NCBI GenBank assembly: GCA_002705485.1
Contig: PAGT01000009.1
Coordinates: 1 to 9,068 of the forward strand
Source of the DNA: Flavobacteriales bacterium
GTDB lineage: Bacteria; Bacteroidota; Bacteroidia; Flavobacteriales; Flavobacteriaceae
DNA length: 9,068 nt
Direction of reading: 5' to 3'
This document shows positions 1 through 6,354 of this stretch, piece after piece. The notes under the pieces are model-generated. The model was not told where the DNA came from, did not search any database, and saw only the letters and a list, made by a program, of their open reading frames with translations. How positions within the stretch are numbered: the first letter of the stretch is position 1; every line of letters starts with the position of its first letter. Made by a program: the position numbers and the translations under genes.

Positions 1-1
1 A

Positions 2-718
2 AGAGTTGACTCATTCCACTCTTGGAAAGGAGAAGCATCTGGTGGGACTATAGAGACAATGTTTTCAATGGGAGATCTAGATCTTGGAAAAGATATACGA
101 GACCCTTTTCTTCTTAATCCAAAAGGATCATATACAAATGAACAAAAAAAACTTAGCTCAGATGTGTCTAAGATTTCTAAAGAAAAAGATTTAAATGCCT
201 GGTCAGGCCCATTTGTGATGGCAGGCGCTAATACAAGAGTTGTAAGGAGGAGTGAGGCTCTATTAACCGAGCTTCAAAAATCTTATGGAAATAATTTTAC
301 TTATCAAGAACATGCTTTTCATACAAGTTGGTTTAAAGCTCTTTTATCAACACTGGGACTGGGTTTGCTAGGTTTAACTCTTATAACTCCCTTAAGAAAA
401 ATTATAAGATCATTTTTAAGAAAACCAGGCGAAGGTCCATCTCTAGAAGTCCAAGAAAATGGTTGGTTTGAATGTAAATATTTAGTTGAAAGCGAAGATG
501 GTCAAAAGTCTCTTTATAGGATGTTTGGTAAAGGCGATCCAGGATATAAACTAACTGCCCAATTTGCTTCAGAAAGTGCCCTTTGTTTATTAAATGAAAA
601 AGATAAGCTTCCAGGTGGACAGGAATATGGCGGTGTTTTAACAACTGCCTCTGGAATTGGAGAAACATTAATTTTTAGATTGAGAAATTCGGGTATAGGT
701 TTTGAAAAAATCTGGTAA
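2..718 (+). CDS. Saccharopine dehydrogenase-like oxidoreductase, C-terminal part (5' truncated by window edge)
   Basis: The reading frame is open from base 2 to the TAA at 716-718, so the first ATG (59) is probably internal and the true start lies upstream of the window. The first visible residues include an A-S-G-G-T stretch, followed by M-F-S-M, as in the saccharopine-dehydrogenase-like / trans-acting enoyl reductase family, which includes mammalian SCCPDH. Other family-like signals, numbered from the ATG at 59, are a hydrophobic segment at about residues 93-109, a P-G-E-G-P motif near 122-126, and a C-terminal G-D-P-G-Y ... S-A-L-C-L ... G-G-V-L-T-T-A-S pattern at about 155-200. The N-terminal NAD(P)-binding Rossmann part is not in the window. 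The substrate is unknown; this is not expected to be lysine-pathway saccharopine dehydrogenase. Its last 17 bases overlap the proposed start of the next gene. Family assignment is fairly sure, the reaction is not. Confidence 0.8.
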   Translation, partial: RVDSFHSWKGEASGGTIETMFSMGDLDLGKDIRDPFLLNPKGSYTNEQKKLSSDVSKISKEKDLNAWSGPFVMAGANTRVVRRSEALLTELQKSYGNNFTYQEHAFHTSWFKALLSTLGLGLLGLTLITPLRKIIRSFLRKPGEGPSLEVQENGWFECKYLVESEDGQKSLYRMFGKGDPGYKLTAQFASESALCLLNEKDKLPGGQEYGGVLTTASGIGETLIFRLRNSGIGFEKIW

Positions 719-1952
719 CAATTCCTCTCGAGATCTAATAAATGAAATAATTTCTGAGTCAAGCGGGGATCATTTCAAATTTATTTTTAAAAATCTTAAT
801 AATGAAGATAAAAAGAAATTTAATGAAATAGTTATCCAAAATAAGTTTTCACCAAACTTTCTAGAATTTATTGGGAAAAATAATCTTTACAATCTATTTG
901 ATAGTTCTTTTCTAGAGAATTGCGAGAATCAAAAGAGAAGATTCCAGATTAACTCCCTTCACTCAATAAGGGAGGTTCATTTATTAAATAAAATATTTAT
1001 TTCAGAAGGATTAAAACCCCTCTATCTCAAAGGGATTGCTCTGCAAAGAGAGTATAAAGATGTCGCTCTTAGACCTTTTGTAGATATTGATATTCTTTTT
1101 GATAGATCTGAAATATTAAAAGCTTATGAAGTGCTCCATCAAAAAAATTTTTTAGATCCACGGGAGGCTCAATATCTTAATAATCAAAATATAGAAGACT
1201 TCTGCAGGAAGATTCACCACATTCATTTGGTAACGAGAAATGGTATTTCAATTGAATTACATCATAGGATTACACGCACTAAATTTTTCTTATGCTGCCC
1301 GATAAAAAAAAGTATGTTAAAAGACACAAGAGAAGTAGATTTTTATGGTGAAAAAATAAACATTCCATCAATTAACAATCTTGTTCTTCATCAGCTATGC
1401 CATTTCTTTTCATCAGACTTCAATAGGTTGATAAGGACCTTAAATGATTTGAGGGTAATCACAAAAAATCATAATATAAATTTCCATGAGATCCTATCAA
1501 AAATAAATAATAAAAAGATCAGAAAAAGTATGCTTTTGTCATTAGAAGTAATTAATTTCAACAATATTACTATTGAAAACCTAAACAAGATTAGATCTGA
1601 CTTTGCCAATGATTATCCAAACAATGAAATAATTTTAGAGGCTCAAAAGAGGCTTTTTGATACATCAAAGAAAATAACAATTCAAGGAGGTAACCTTTTT
1701 AAGAATATCAATAAACCTGGAAAGGTTGCTTCTATTTTGGTAAAAAGAATATTCCCAGGAACAAATTCATTAATTTTTGAATATAAGATTTCAAAACCAA
1801 CAAAGCTTACTATTTTAAAAAAATATATTAATTATATTTTTTTACAAATTTTAAAGTTACAAGGTTTATCATCTTTTTTTCATACAAAAAAAACTAATCA
1901 TGAGTACTTAAAACATACAGATATCATCGATCTTTGGTTTAATAGGAATTAA
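702..1952 (+). CDS. Nucleotidyltransferase family protein (PF14907-like), putative lasso peptide tailoring enzyme
   Basis: This 416-residue protein has the pattern of the 'uncharacterised nucleotidyltransferase' family: L-K-G at 109-111, then Y118, R124 and a D-I-D-I-L metal-binding motif at 128-132 (D128 and D130 are candidate catalytic aspartates). An H-H-I-H-L segment follows at 172-176, I-E-L-H-H-R at 184-189, L-H-Q-L-C-H at 229-234 and R-T-L-N-D-L-R at 245-251. Such genes recur in lasso clusters that also carry a kinase; in the pseudomycoidin system of a bacillus the homologue was reported, as I recall, to add sugar to the phosphorylated peptide. That role is inferred here, not seen. The start is a TTG inside the upstream gene (17-base overlap); no in-frame ATG occurs until about residue 205, after the catalytic motif, so an early non-ATG start is required. 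The stop overlaps the next ATG by one base (TAATG), suggesting coupled translation. Confidence 0.82.
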   Translation: MKKSGNNSSRDLINEIISESSGDHFKFIFKNLNNEDKKKFNEIVIQNKFSPNFLEFIGKNNLYNLFDSSFLENCENQKRRFQINSLHSIREVHLLNKIFISEGLKPLYLKGIALQREYKDVALRPFVDIDILFDRSEILKAYEVLHQKNFLDPREAQYLNNQNIEDFCRKIHHIHLVTRNGISIELHHRITRTKFFLCCPIKKSMLKDTREVDFYGEKINIPSINNLVLHQLCHFFSSDFNRLIRTLNDLRVITKNHNINFHEILSKINNKKIRKSMLLSLEVINFNNITIENLNKIRSDFANDYPNNEIILEAQKRLFDTSKKITIQGGNLFKNINKPGKVASILVKRIFPGTNSLIFEYKISKPTKLTILKKYINYIFLQILKLQGLSSFFHTKKTNHEYLKHTDIIDLWFNRN

Positions 1953-2848
1953 TGAAATTAGAATTAAAAAATCTATATAAAGAATTTAAAGTACGAAATT
2001 TCTTTCAAATAGAAAAGAAATCTGTATTAGAAGATATAAACCTTACTTTAGATGATGGCGACATCTTAGGCTTACTCGGCAGAAATGGTGCAGGAAAAAC
2101 AACGTTGCTAAAAATTATTCTTGGCTTAATCCATCCTAGCCAGGGAAGTGTTGTATTCACAGATAAAAAAGATCCTCAATTTGGGTTTACTAGCGCTAAC
2201 CCAAGATCATTTTATTGGAGAATCTCCTGTAGAGAGAATCTTACCTTTTTTGGGAAAATGTTAGGCTTAACTAATAAAGAAATAGATGAGAGCATTAATC
2301 AACTTAGTGACATTTTAGGAATATCAGATATTCTTGATAAGTCTTTTATGCTGCTTTCTTCCGGTCAAATGCAATGTATAAATATAGCAAGATCATTATT
2401 AAAAAAACCTGATCTTCTTCTCCTTGATGAGCCTACTACGAGCTTAGATTTCGAGAGTTCAAAGAAAATAATTAATACCACAAGAGAATATCTTATGGAG
2501 AATAAGATTCCTGCCATTTGGTGCTCACATGACTATTTAGAGTTAAATAGAGTTAGTAATAAGTTTGGACTCTTAAAAGATAAAAAATTTATTTTTAACG
2601 ATTCGGAAATATTTAAATTTCATCAAAAAGCTATAAATTATGAATTTGAGATTTTAAATACAGATCTTGAAAAAATAAAATTTAAATTAGATGTTGTAAT
2701 TACAAAATCATATAACTCAAACTACTTTTTTACTGTGTCAGATAAGGATTTAGACCTAGATGAGATTCTTAAACTTCTAACAAAAAATGATATAAAAATA
2801 GTTTCATTAGAAAAAAACTTTAACCATTTTGAGGATTTCATATTATGA
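1952..2848 (+). CDS. ABC transporter ATP-binding protein (ABC-2 export type)
   Basis: This 298-residue nucleotide-binding subunit should energise the permease encoded next to it. Walker A (G-R-N-G-A-G-K-T) lies at 43-50, a N-P-R-S-F-Y-W-R stretch typical of the Q-loop region of ABC-2 ATPases at 83-90, the signature L-S-S-G-Q at 135-139, Walker B L-L-L-L-D-E-P at 155-161 with catalytic Glu160, the D-loop S-L-D at 164-166 and the switch His193. The last ~90 residues form a C-terminal extension after the ATPase core, as in many ABC-2 drug or polysaccharide exporters. An AGGAA (1944-1948) precedes the ATG at a short distance. Its start overlaps the stop of the upstream gene by one base and its stop overlaps the next start by four. 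In this cluster it most likely drives lasso peptide export or self-immunity; the substrate is inferred from context only. Confidence 0.92.
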   Translation: MKLELKNLYKEFKVRNFFQIEKKSVLEDINLTLDDGDILGLLGRNGAGKTTLLKIILGLIHPSQGSVVFTDKKDPQFGFTSANPRSFYWRISCRENLTFFGKMLGLTNKEIDESINQLSDILGISDILDKSFMLLSSGQMQCINIARSLLKKPDLLLLDEPTTSLDFESSKKIINTTREYLMENKIPAIWCSHDYLELNRVSNKFGLLKDKKFIFNDSEIFKFHQKAINYEFEILNTDLEKIKFKLDVVITKSYNSNYFFTVSDKDLDLDEILKLLTKNDIKIVSLEKNFNHFEDFIL

Positions 2849-3642
2849 GATTTTTTTTGTCTAAATTTTTTGCTTTCTTAAGAAAAGATATACAAACTAC
2901 ACTTTCTTATAAATTTAATCTTCTTTTGCAGATTATATTCATCATATTCATCATTTCATTAATATTTTTTTCAGCTATCCCTTCTAATGATGCAGGCAAT
3001 GGAAACTCAGAATTTTTTAAAATATTAGTTGGAATAGCTTTAATAGACTTTATGTTTTCTTCAATGTCAGTATTTTCAAGAGAAGTACGTCTTGCACAAA
3101 TGCATGGTACTTTTGAAGCCTTAATATTAACCAAGACTTCAATCCTAACTATTCTACTTTCATCCTATGCATTAACTTTTTCAAGATCTTTTTTTCGAAT
3201 GCTTATATACGTATTTATAAGTAAGTTTATCTTTGGAGTAGATATTACTTTATCTAATATTCCTATTTTTTTTACTTTGGTGGTTTATAACTGCATACCT
3301 TTCATAGGAGTTGGACTATTTGCAGCAGCATTTATTATTTTATTTAAGGTAGGGAATGTAATAAGTTTTTTTGTAGCCATTCCATCTATTTTCTTCTCCG
3401 GTATATTTTTCTCGCTAGATGCAATGCCAGAGTATTTGGTAGTTATTAGTAACAACTTACCTCTTTCGATTGGACTAGATATTGCAGAGCAAGCATTGTT
3501 AAGTGATTTTGATCTAGGTGAAGCATTTCCTGATCTTCTGAAGATTTTATGCATGTCGTTACTTTTCGTTCCAACTGGAATTCTTTTGGTTTATTATTCA
3601 CTTAAAGAAGCAAAAAAGAATGGGAATCTTAATCACTACTAA
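2845..3642 (+). CDS. ABC-2 type transporter permease
   Basis: This 265-residue inner-membrane protein has about six hydrophobic segments (roughly 26-45, 58-76, 100-127, 140-168, 172-190 and 233-252). Between the second and third is R-E-V-R-L-A-Q-M-H-G-T-F-E-A (79-92), the cytoplasmic coupling motif (E...GT.E) of ABC-2 permeases, and F-S-G-I-F-F-S-L-D-A-M-P at 184-195 matches the 'SG.ff....P' motif of the family. The start overlaps the ATPase stop in an ATGA (2845-2848), and a GAGGA Shine-Dalgarno-like site lies at 2831-2835. Many lasso clusters encode a single fused transporter (the D protein); here ATPase and membrane parts are separate genes. It probably dimerises and exports the mature peptide. 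Substrate assignment is from context. Confidence 0.9.
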   Translation: MRFFLSKFFAFLRKDIQTTLSYKFNLLLQIIFIIFIISLIFFSAIPSNDAGNGNSEFFKILVGIALIDFMFSSMSVFSREVRLAQMHGTFEALILTKTSILTILLSSYALTFSRSFFRMLIYVFISKFIFGVDITLSNIPIFFTLVVYNCIPFIGVGLFAAAFIILFKVGNVISFFVAIPSIFFSGIFFSLDAMPEYLVVISNNLPLSIGLDIAEQALLSDFDLGEAFPDLLKILCMSLLFVPTGILLVYYSLKEAKKNGNLNHY

Positions 3643-3645
3643 TTT

Positions 3646-3921
3646 ATGGAATTCAGAGACAAAATCTTTAAGATAATTGATGATATTGTAATATCAGAAA
3701 TAAATGATGAATCTATAATACTTAATCTAAAAACTGGGATTTATTTTCAAGTAAATGAATTGGGAAGCTACATTGTTTCTAAGCTAAATCAATATTCAAC
3801 ATTTGAGAGTTTAAATAATAAGATCATTGAAGATTTTGATGTGGCTCCAAATAAATCTGAAAAAGATCTTGTATCATTTATAAAGGACTTAGAAAGTAAA
3901 AATTTATTGCATTATAAATAA
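3646..3921 (+). CDS. PqqD-like RiPP recognition protein (lasso peptide B1)
   Basis: This 91-residue protein has the small winged-helix PqqD fold pattern: an N-terminal strand region followed by I-I-L-N-L-K-T-G-I-Y-F-Q-V-N-E-L-G at about 24-40 (the 'l.l..g.yf.ln..g' core of the family), then a helical C-terminal half rich in D, E and K. Such RiPP recognition elements bind the leader of the precursor and present it to the processing enzymes. Freestanding B1 next to B2 is the arrangement of Gram-positive and paeninodin-type lasso clusters, in contrast to the fused B of classical microcin J25-type proteobacterial clusters. It starts four bases after the permease stop and ends one base before the B2 start, without a clear Shine-Dalgarno site, so translation may be coupled. 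A PQQ role is rejected because no pqqA, pqqC or pqqE is present. Confidence 0.88.
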   Translation: MEFRDKIFKIIDDIVISEINDESIILNLKTGIYFQVNELGSYIVSKLNQYSTFESLNNKIIEDFDVAPNKSEKDLVSFIKDLESKNLLHYK

Positions 3922-3922
3922 C

Positions 3923-4336
3923 ATGCAATTCCCCAATTACCTCTTAATAAAAATGAAATTTGTTATTATTTCTGTCTTTGCAATATGCATAATTAAGATC
4001 TTTCTTAAAATTATGACACTAGAATCAGCAATAATGAGGGTAAGAAAAATATCAAATATTCTTCTAATATCAAGTGAATCTGAAATACCTATAGAAAGAA
4101 TGCATAAATGGTATCTTGAATTGAGTAGGGCATTGAAAATAAAATCCTGTTTAACAAGATCTCTTTCACAGAAAATTGTTTTTTCAAATTTTGGTTTTAA
4201 TTTTTTAGTTATATGCGGAGTCAGATTTGATGAAGAAGCAAATCTTAAGGGGCATGCATGGCTTTCTTATAAAGATCAGATAATTTTTGAAAAGGATGAA
4301 GATATAAAAAAATATACTGAATCTTTTAGAGTCTGA
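3923..4336 (+). CDS. Lasso peptide leader peptidase (B2, transglutaminase-like)
   Basis: This 137-residue protein matches the lasso B2 family (PF13471-like transglutaminase core) by its W-Y-L-E-L-S-R-A-L segment (63-71) leading into C-L-T-R-S-L at 76-81, where Cys76 is the expected nucleophile, and by G-H-A-W-L at 110-114, where His111 is the expected catalytic base. The third member of the triad is probably an acidic residue just after, with Asp118 the best candidate. In B2 enzymes this triad hydrolyses the leader of the precursor while B1 holds it. Residues 8-31 are strongly hydrophobic and may anchor the protein to the membrane. The ATG at 3923 lies one base after the B1 stop; Met11 (3953) is an alternative start that would shorten the hydrophobic segment. 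B1 and B2 presumably act as a complex. Confidence 0.88.
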   Translation: MQFPNYLLIKMKFVIISVFAICIIKIFLKIMTLESAIMRVRKISNILLISSESEIPIERMHKWYLELSRALKIKSCLTRSLSQKIVFSNFGFNFLVICGVRFDEEANLKGHAWLSYKDQIIFEKDEDIKKYTESFRV

Positions 4337-4338
4337 AA

Positions 4339-6114
4339 ATGATTGATTTTGTTGCTTGCATAGACTTTAAAGGCCTCAGAGGAAAGAACTTTTCTTTAGA
4401 ATCTAACTATCATGAGAAAGTAGAACAGAATTTTACTCAAAGCTATAAAAATGATTTTGTTTTATTTAAACATAATGGAAGTAATGAAAACTTTAACTTA
4501 TGCATCAAAAAGCATAAAAAATTTTTAGTTTTTACAACAATATTTGAAGAGGACAGGCAGGTCTTAATTGATAAACTTGGTGCTAATGATGATTTAAATA
4601 TCAAAGATTCAGAACTTATGGCGAAGCTTTACTTAAAATTTGGTGCAACTGGAATGCAGTGTCTCTCAAATGGTTTTATCTTTATTTTAATAGATCTAAT
4701 AAAAGAAAAAGTTCTTGTTTTTAGAGATCATATAGGTATTAAAAACGTATGTTATTTTAAAAGTGATAGTTCAATTTATTTATCATCATCATTTAAGAAT
4801 TTGTTTAATTTGGATAATAAAAATTTTAGTCTTAACCTTGATAAGGTAGATAATTTCCTAAATTCTAATGATTCTTCAAATACAAATACCTTTATAAATG
4901 AAATTAATAAAGTGCCACCATTACATTTTATTCAATACTATGAAGACCAAATAAAGATTATTCAATACTCTAAATATAAATTGAAAGATAATTTAGCTTC
5001 AGCCAATAATCAAATACATGGTTTAAAAAATCTTTTAAAGAAATCAGTATCTATTGATAGATCTTCCAAGCATTCAAAAATAGGATTCCTATTTAGCGGT
5101 GGCCTTGACTCGTCAACAATAATCTCTTTTTTTAAAAGTATTAAAAAGATAAATCATGAAATTTTTTCATTTTCTTCTCATTATCAGAATATTGGTGAGG
5201 ATATTTCTCACTTAATTGATGAATCAAGTTATCAAGATGAGATTAATAAATTGAATGATATCAATAGTATTTCATTTGATGGTTGTAATCAATCAACACT
5301 CTCAGAGATAGATTTTTACTTGGAAGTTATAGGCCAACCATTTTTTTTCCCAAATCTCTATTTATCAAAAAAGTCATTTGCTCTTGCATCGGATAGCGGA
5401 GTAAATCTACTAATGAATGGAAATGATGGTGATACTGTAATTTCTCATGGATATGAATATTTTCAAGAGCTATTCCTTTCATTTAAATGGATAAGGCTAT
5501 ATAAAGAAATAAATAAGACTGCAACAATACGGTCTCAAAGTAAAAGATTTATTTTAAAACGCACTGTTCTCGATCAGCTTTCTTTGAGTAACCTTCAATT
5601 TAGATATGCAAAGAATAAACACTTAAAGAATATTTCAACAAGCAATCATTCAAAAGCAATTGAAATACAAAGCTTAGTGGCAAATTATTATGGTATTGAG
5701 GAGAGATATCCATTCTATAACAGAGAATTAATAGAATATTGTCTAAATGTTTCTCCAAATCTAAAAAATAAAGATGGACATTCAAGATATATTCTAAAAG
5801 AGGCTATAAAAGGAGTTGTGCCAGAAAAAATTAGAAAAAGGCATACAAAATCAAACTTAGCCCATGCTTTATGTAAAAATTTTGTGGAAAAAGACTCAAA
5901 AATTATTGATGAGGAGCTATCTAAACCAAATAAAATTTTAAAAGGTTATGTTGCTATCAATGACTTAAAGAATTCATGGAATAGTCTTAAAGAAAATCCA
6001 AGAAAATATGCAACTAGATCGTCTGTTCCATCCAGGATTTTTTCATTTGTGGTTTTAAACAAATGGCTAAGCATCAATCGACATAAAATTAAAAAGCTTG
6101 AAAAATTCACATAA
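4339..6114 (+). CDS. Lasso peptide macrolactam synthetase (C), asparagine synthetase B homologue
   Basis: This 591-residue protein has the two-domain asparagine synthetase layout. The N-terminal half keeps the R-D-H-I-G-I-K motif (129-135) but starts M-I-D-F, without the Cys2 that glutamine hydrolysis needs, so it cannot act as a normal glutamine-dependent AsnB. The synthetase domain has the pyrophosphate loop S-G-G-L-D-S-S at 253-259, N-G-N-D-G-D-T-V-I-S-H-G-Y at 360-372, E-E-R-Y-P-F-Y at 454-460, G-H-S-R-Y at 480-484 and R-K-R-H-T-K at 499-504. The 'DGD...HG' form, rather than the usual GDE of AsnB, is what I associate with lasso cyclases. The enzyme should adenylate an Asp or Glu side chain of the core and let the freed N-terminal amine attack it, closing the ring around the threaded tail. 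It sits two bases after B2, and the precursor gene follows 19 bases downstream. Confidence 0.9.
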   Translation: MIDFVACIDFKGLRGKNFSLESNYHEKVEQNFTQSYKNDFVLFKHNGSNENFNLCIKKHKKFLVFTTIFEEDRQVLIDKLGANDDLNIKDSELMAKLYLKFGATGMQCLSNGFIFILIDLIKEKVLVFRDHIGIKNVCYFKSDSSIYLSSSFKNLFNLDNKNFSLNLDKVDNFLNSNDSSNTNTFINEINKVPPLHFIQYYEDQIKIIQYSKYKLKDNLASANNQIHGLKNLLKKSVSIDRSSKHSKIGFLFSGGLDSSTIISFFKSIKKINHEIFSFSSHYQNIGEDISHLIDESSYQDEINKLNDINSISFDGCNQSTLSEIDFYLEVIGQPFFFPNLYLSKKSFALASDSGVNLLMNGNDGDTVISHGYEYFQELFLSFKWIRLYKEINKTATIRSQSKRFILKRTVLDQLSLSNLQFRYAKNKHLKNISTSNHSKAIEIQSLVANYYGIEERYPFYNRELIEYCLNVSPNLKNKDGHSRYILKEAIKGVVPEKIRKRHTKSNLAHALCKNFVEKDSKIIDEELSKPNKILKGYVAINDLKNSWNSLKENPRKYATRSSVPSRIFSFVVLNKWLSINRHKIKKLEKFT

Positions 6115-6133
6115 ACTGTGTATCTTTCACTTC

Positions 6134-6265
6134 ATGAATAATAAAAATTATACATCACCAGAAATCAAGGAGCTTGGCCTTGCTAAAGACATTATCAAAG
6201 ATGTTTTAGCCAGTGGAACTGGTGACAGTTTTCCTGGAACTGAAGAAATCCTAGCTTCGAGTTAA
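6134..6265 (+). CDS. Lasso peptide precursor (A), 43 residues
   Basis: This short ORF reads ATG at 6134 to TAA at 6263-6265, between the cyclase and kinase genes. The leader has N-Y-T-S-P-E-I-K-E-L-G at 5-15, matching the Y..P.L...G motif bound by B1 proteins of split-B lasso systems. The C-terminal part carries the small-residue and acidic composition of a core: D23, G28, G30, D31, G35, E37 and E38. If the usual leader spacing holds, -2 is Ile21 and the core is D23-S43 with a nine-residue ring D23 to D31. If a glycine must start the core, G30-S43 is best, with a ring closing on E37 (eight) or E38 (nine). The peptide ends Ala-Ser-Ser, and Ser43 suits a kinase that modifies the C-terminal serine. 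There is no clear Shine-Dalgarno site. Gene identity is well supported by place and motif; the core boundary is open. Confidence 0.83.
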   Translation: MNNKNYTSPEIKELGLAKDIIKDVLASGTGDSFPGTEEILASS

Positions 6266-6354
6266 ATCTAGCTTTATTAACCCTATAATATTCCTCTAAT
6301 AGTATTTAATTTTATATTGCGGGTGGCTTTATGAAATAATATCCATAAATTAAA
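6266..6354 (+). other. A-K intergenic spacer with weak hairpin and a TATAAT-like box
   Basis: These 89 AT-rich bases lie between the precursor and kinase genes and hold no ORF of note. A TATAAT occurs at 6284-6289 but I see no convincing -35 box at the right distance, so an internal promoter for the kinase is only possible. A perfect six-base inverted repeat, TTTATG at 6328-6333 and CATAAA at 6344-6349 with a ten-base loop, ends five bases before the kinase ATG. It is too AT-rich and lacks a following T-run, so it is not a rho-independent terminator; it may be chance. It is the longest gap inside the cluster and could set the precursor-to-kinase expression ratio. Confidence 0.3.

Noticed and set aside
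402..762. Two minus-strand ORFs over the oxidoreductase gene (402-668 and 514-762)
   Set aside because: They lie antisense to a gene with recognisable family motifs, and show no motif of their own.
2907..3554. Two minus-strand ORFs over the permease gene (2907-3134 and 3285-3554)
   Set aside because: They are antisense to a clear ABC-2 permease and have no recognisable domain.
3646..3921. pqqD of a pyrroloquinoline quinone pathway
   Set aside because: No pqqA, pqqB, pqqC or pqqE is nearby; the partners are lasso B2 and C, so it is a leader-binding B1 protein.
5600..5785. Minus-strand ORF over the cyclase gene
   Set aside because: It is a short antisense frame across conserved cyclase motifs, without motif or start-site support.
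4339..6114. Ordinary asparagine synthetase (asnB)
   Set aside because: It lacks the N-terminal Cys2 for glutamine hydrolysis, has a D-G-D-T...H-G motif in place of the usual GDE, and sits between B2 and a precursor peptide gene.
6328..6349. Rho-independent terminator before the kinase gene
   Set aside because: The six-base stem is almost all A/T, the loop is ten bases, and no T-run follows; it could not be an efficient terminator.
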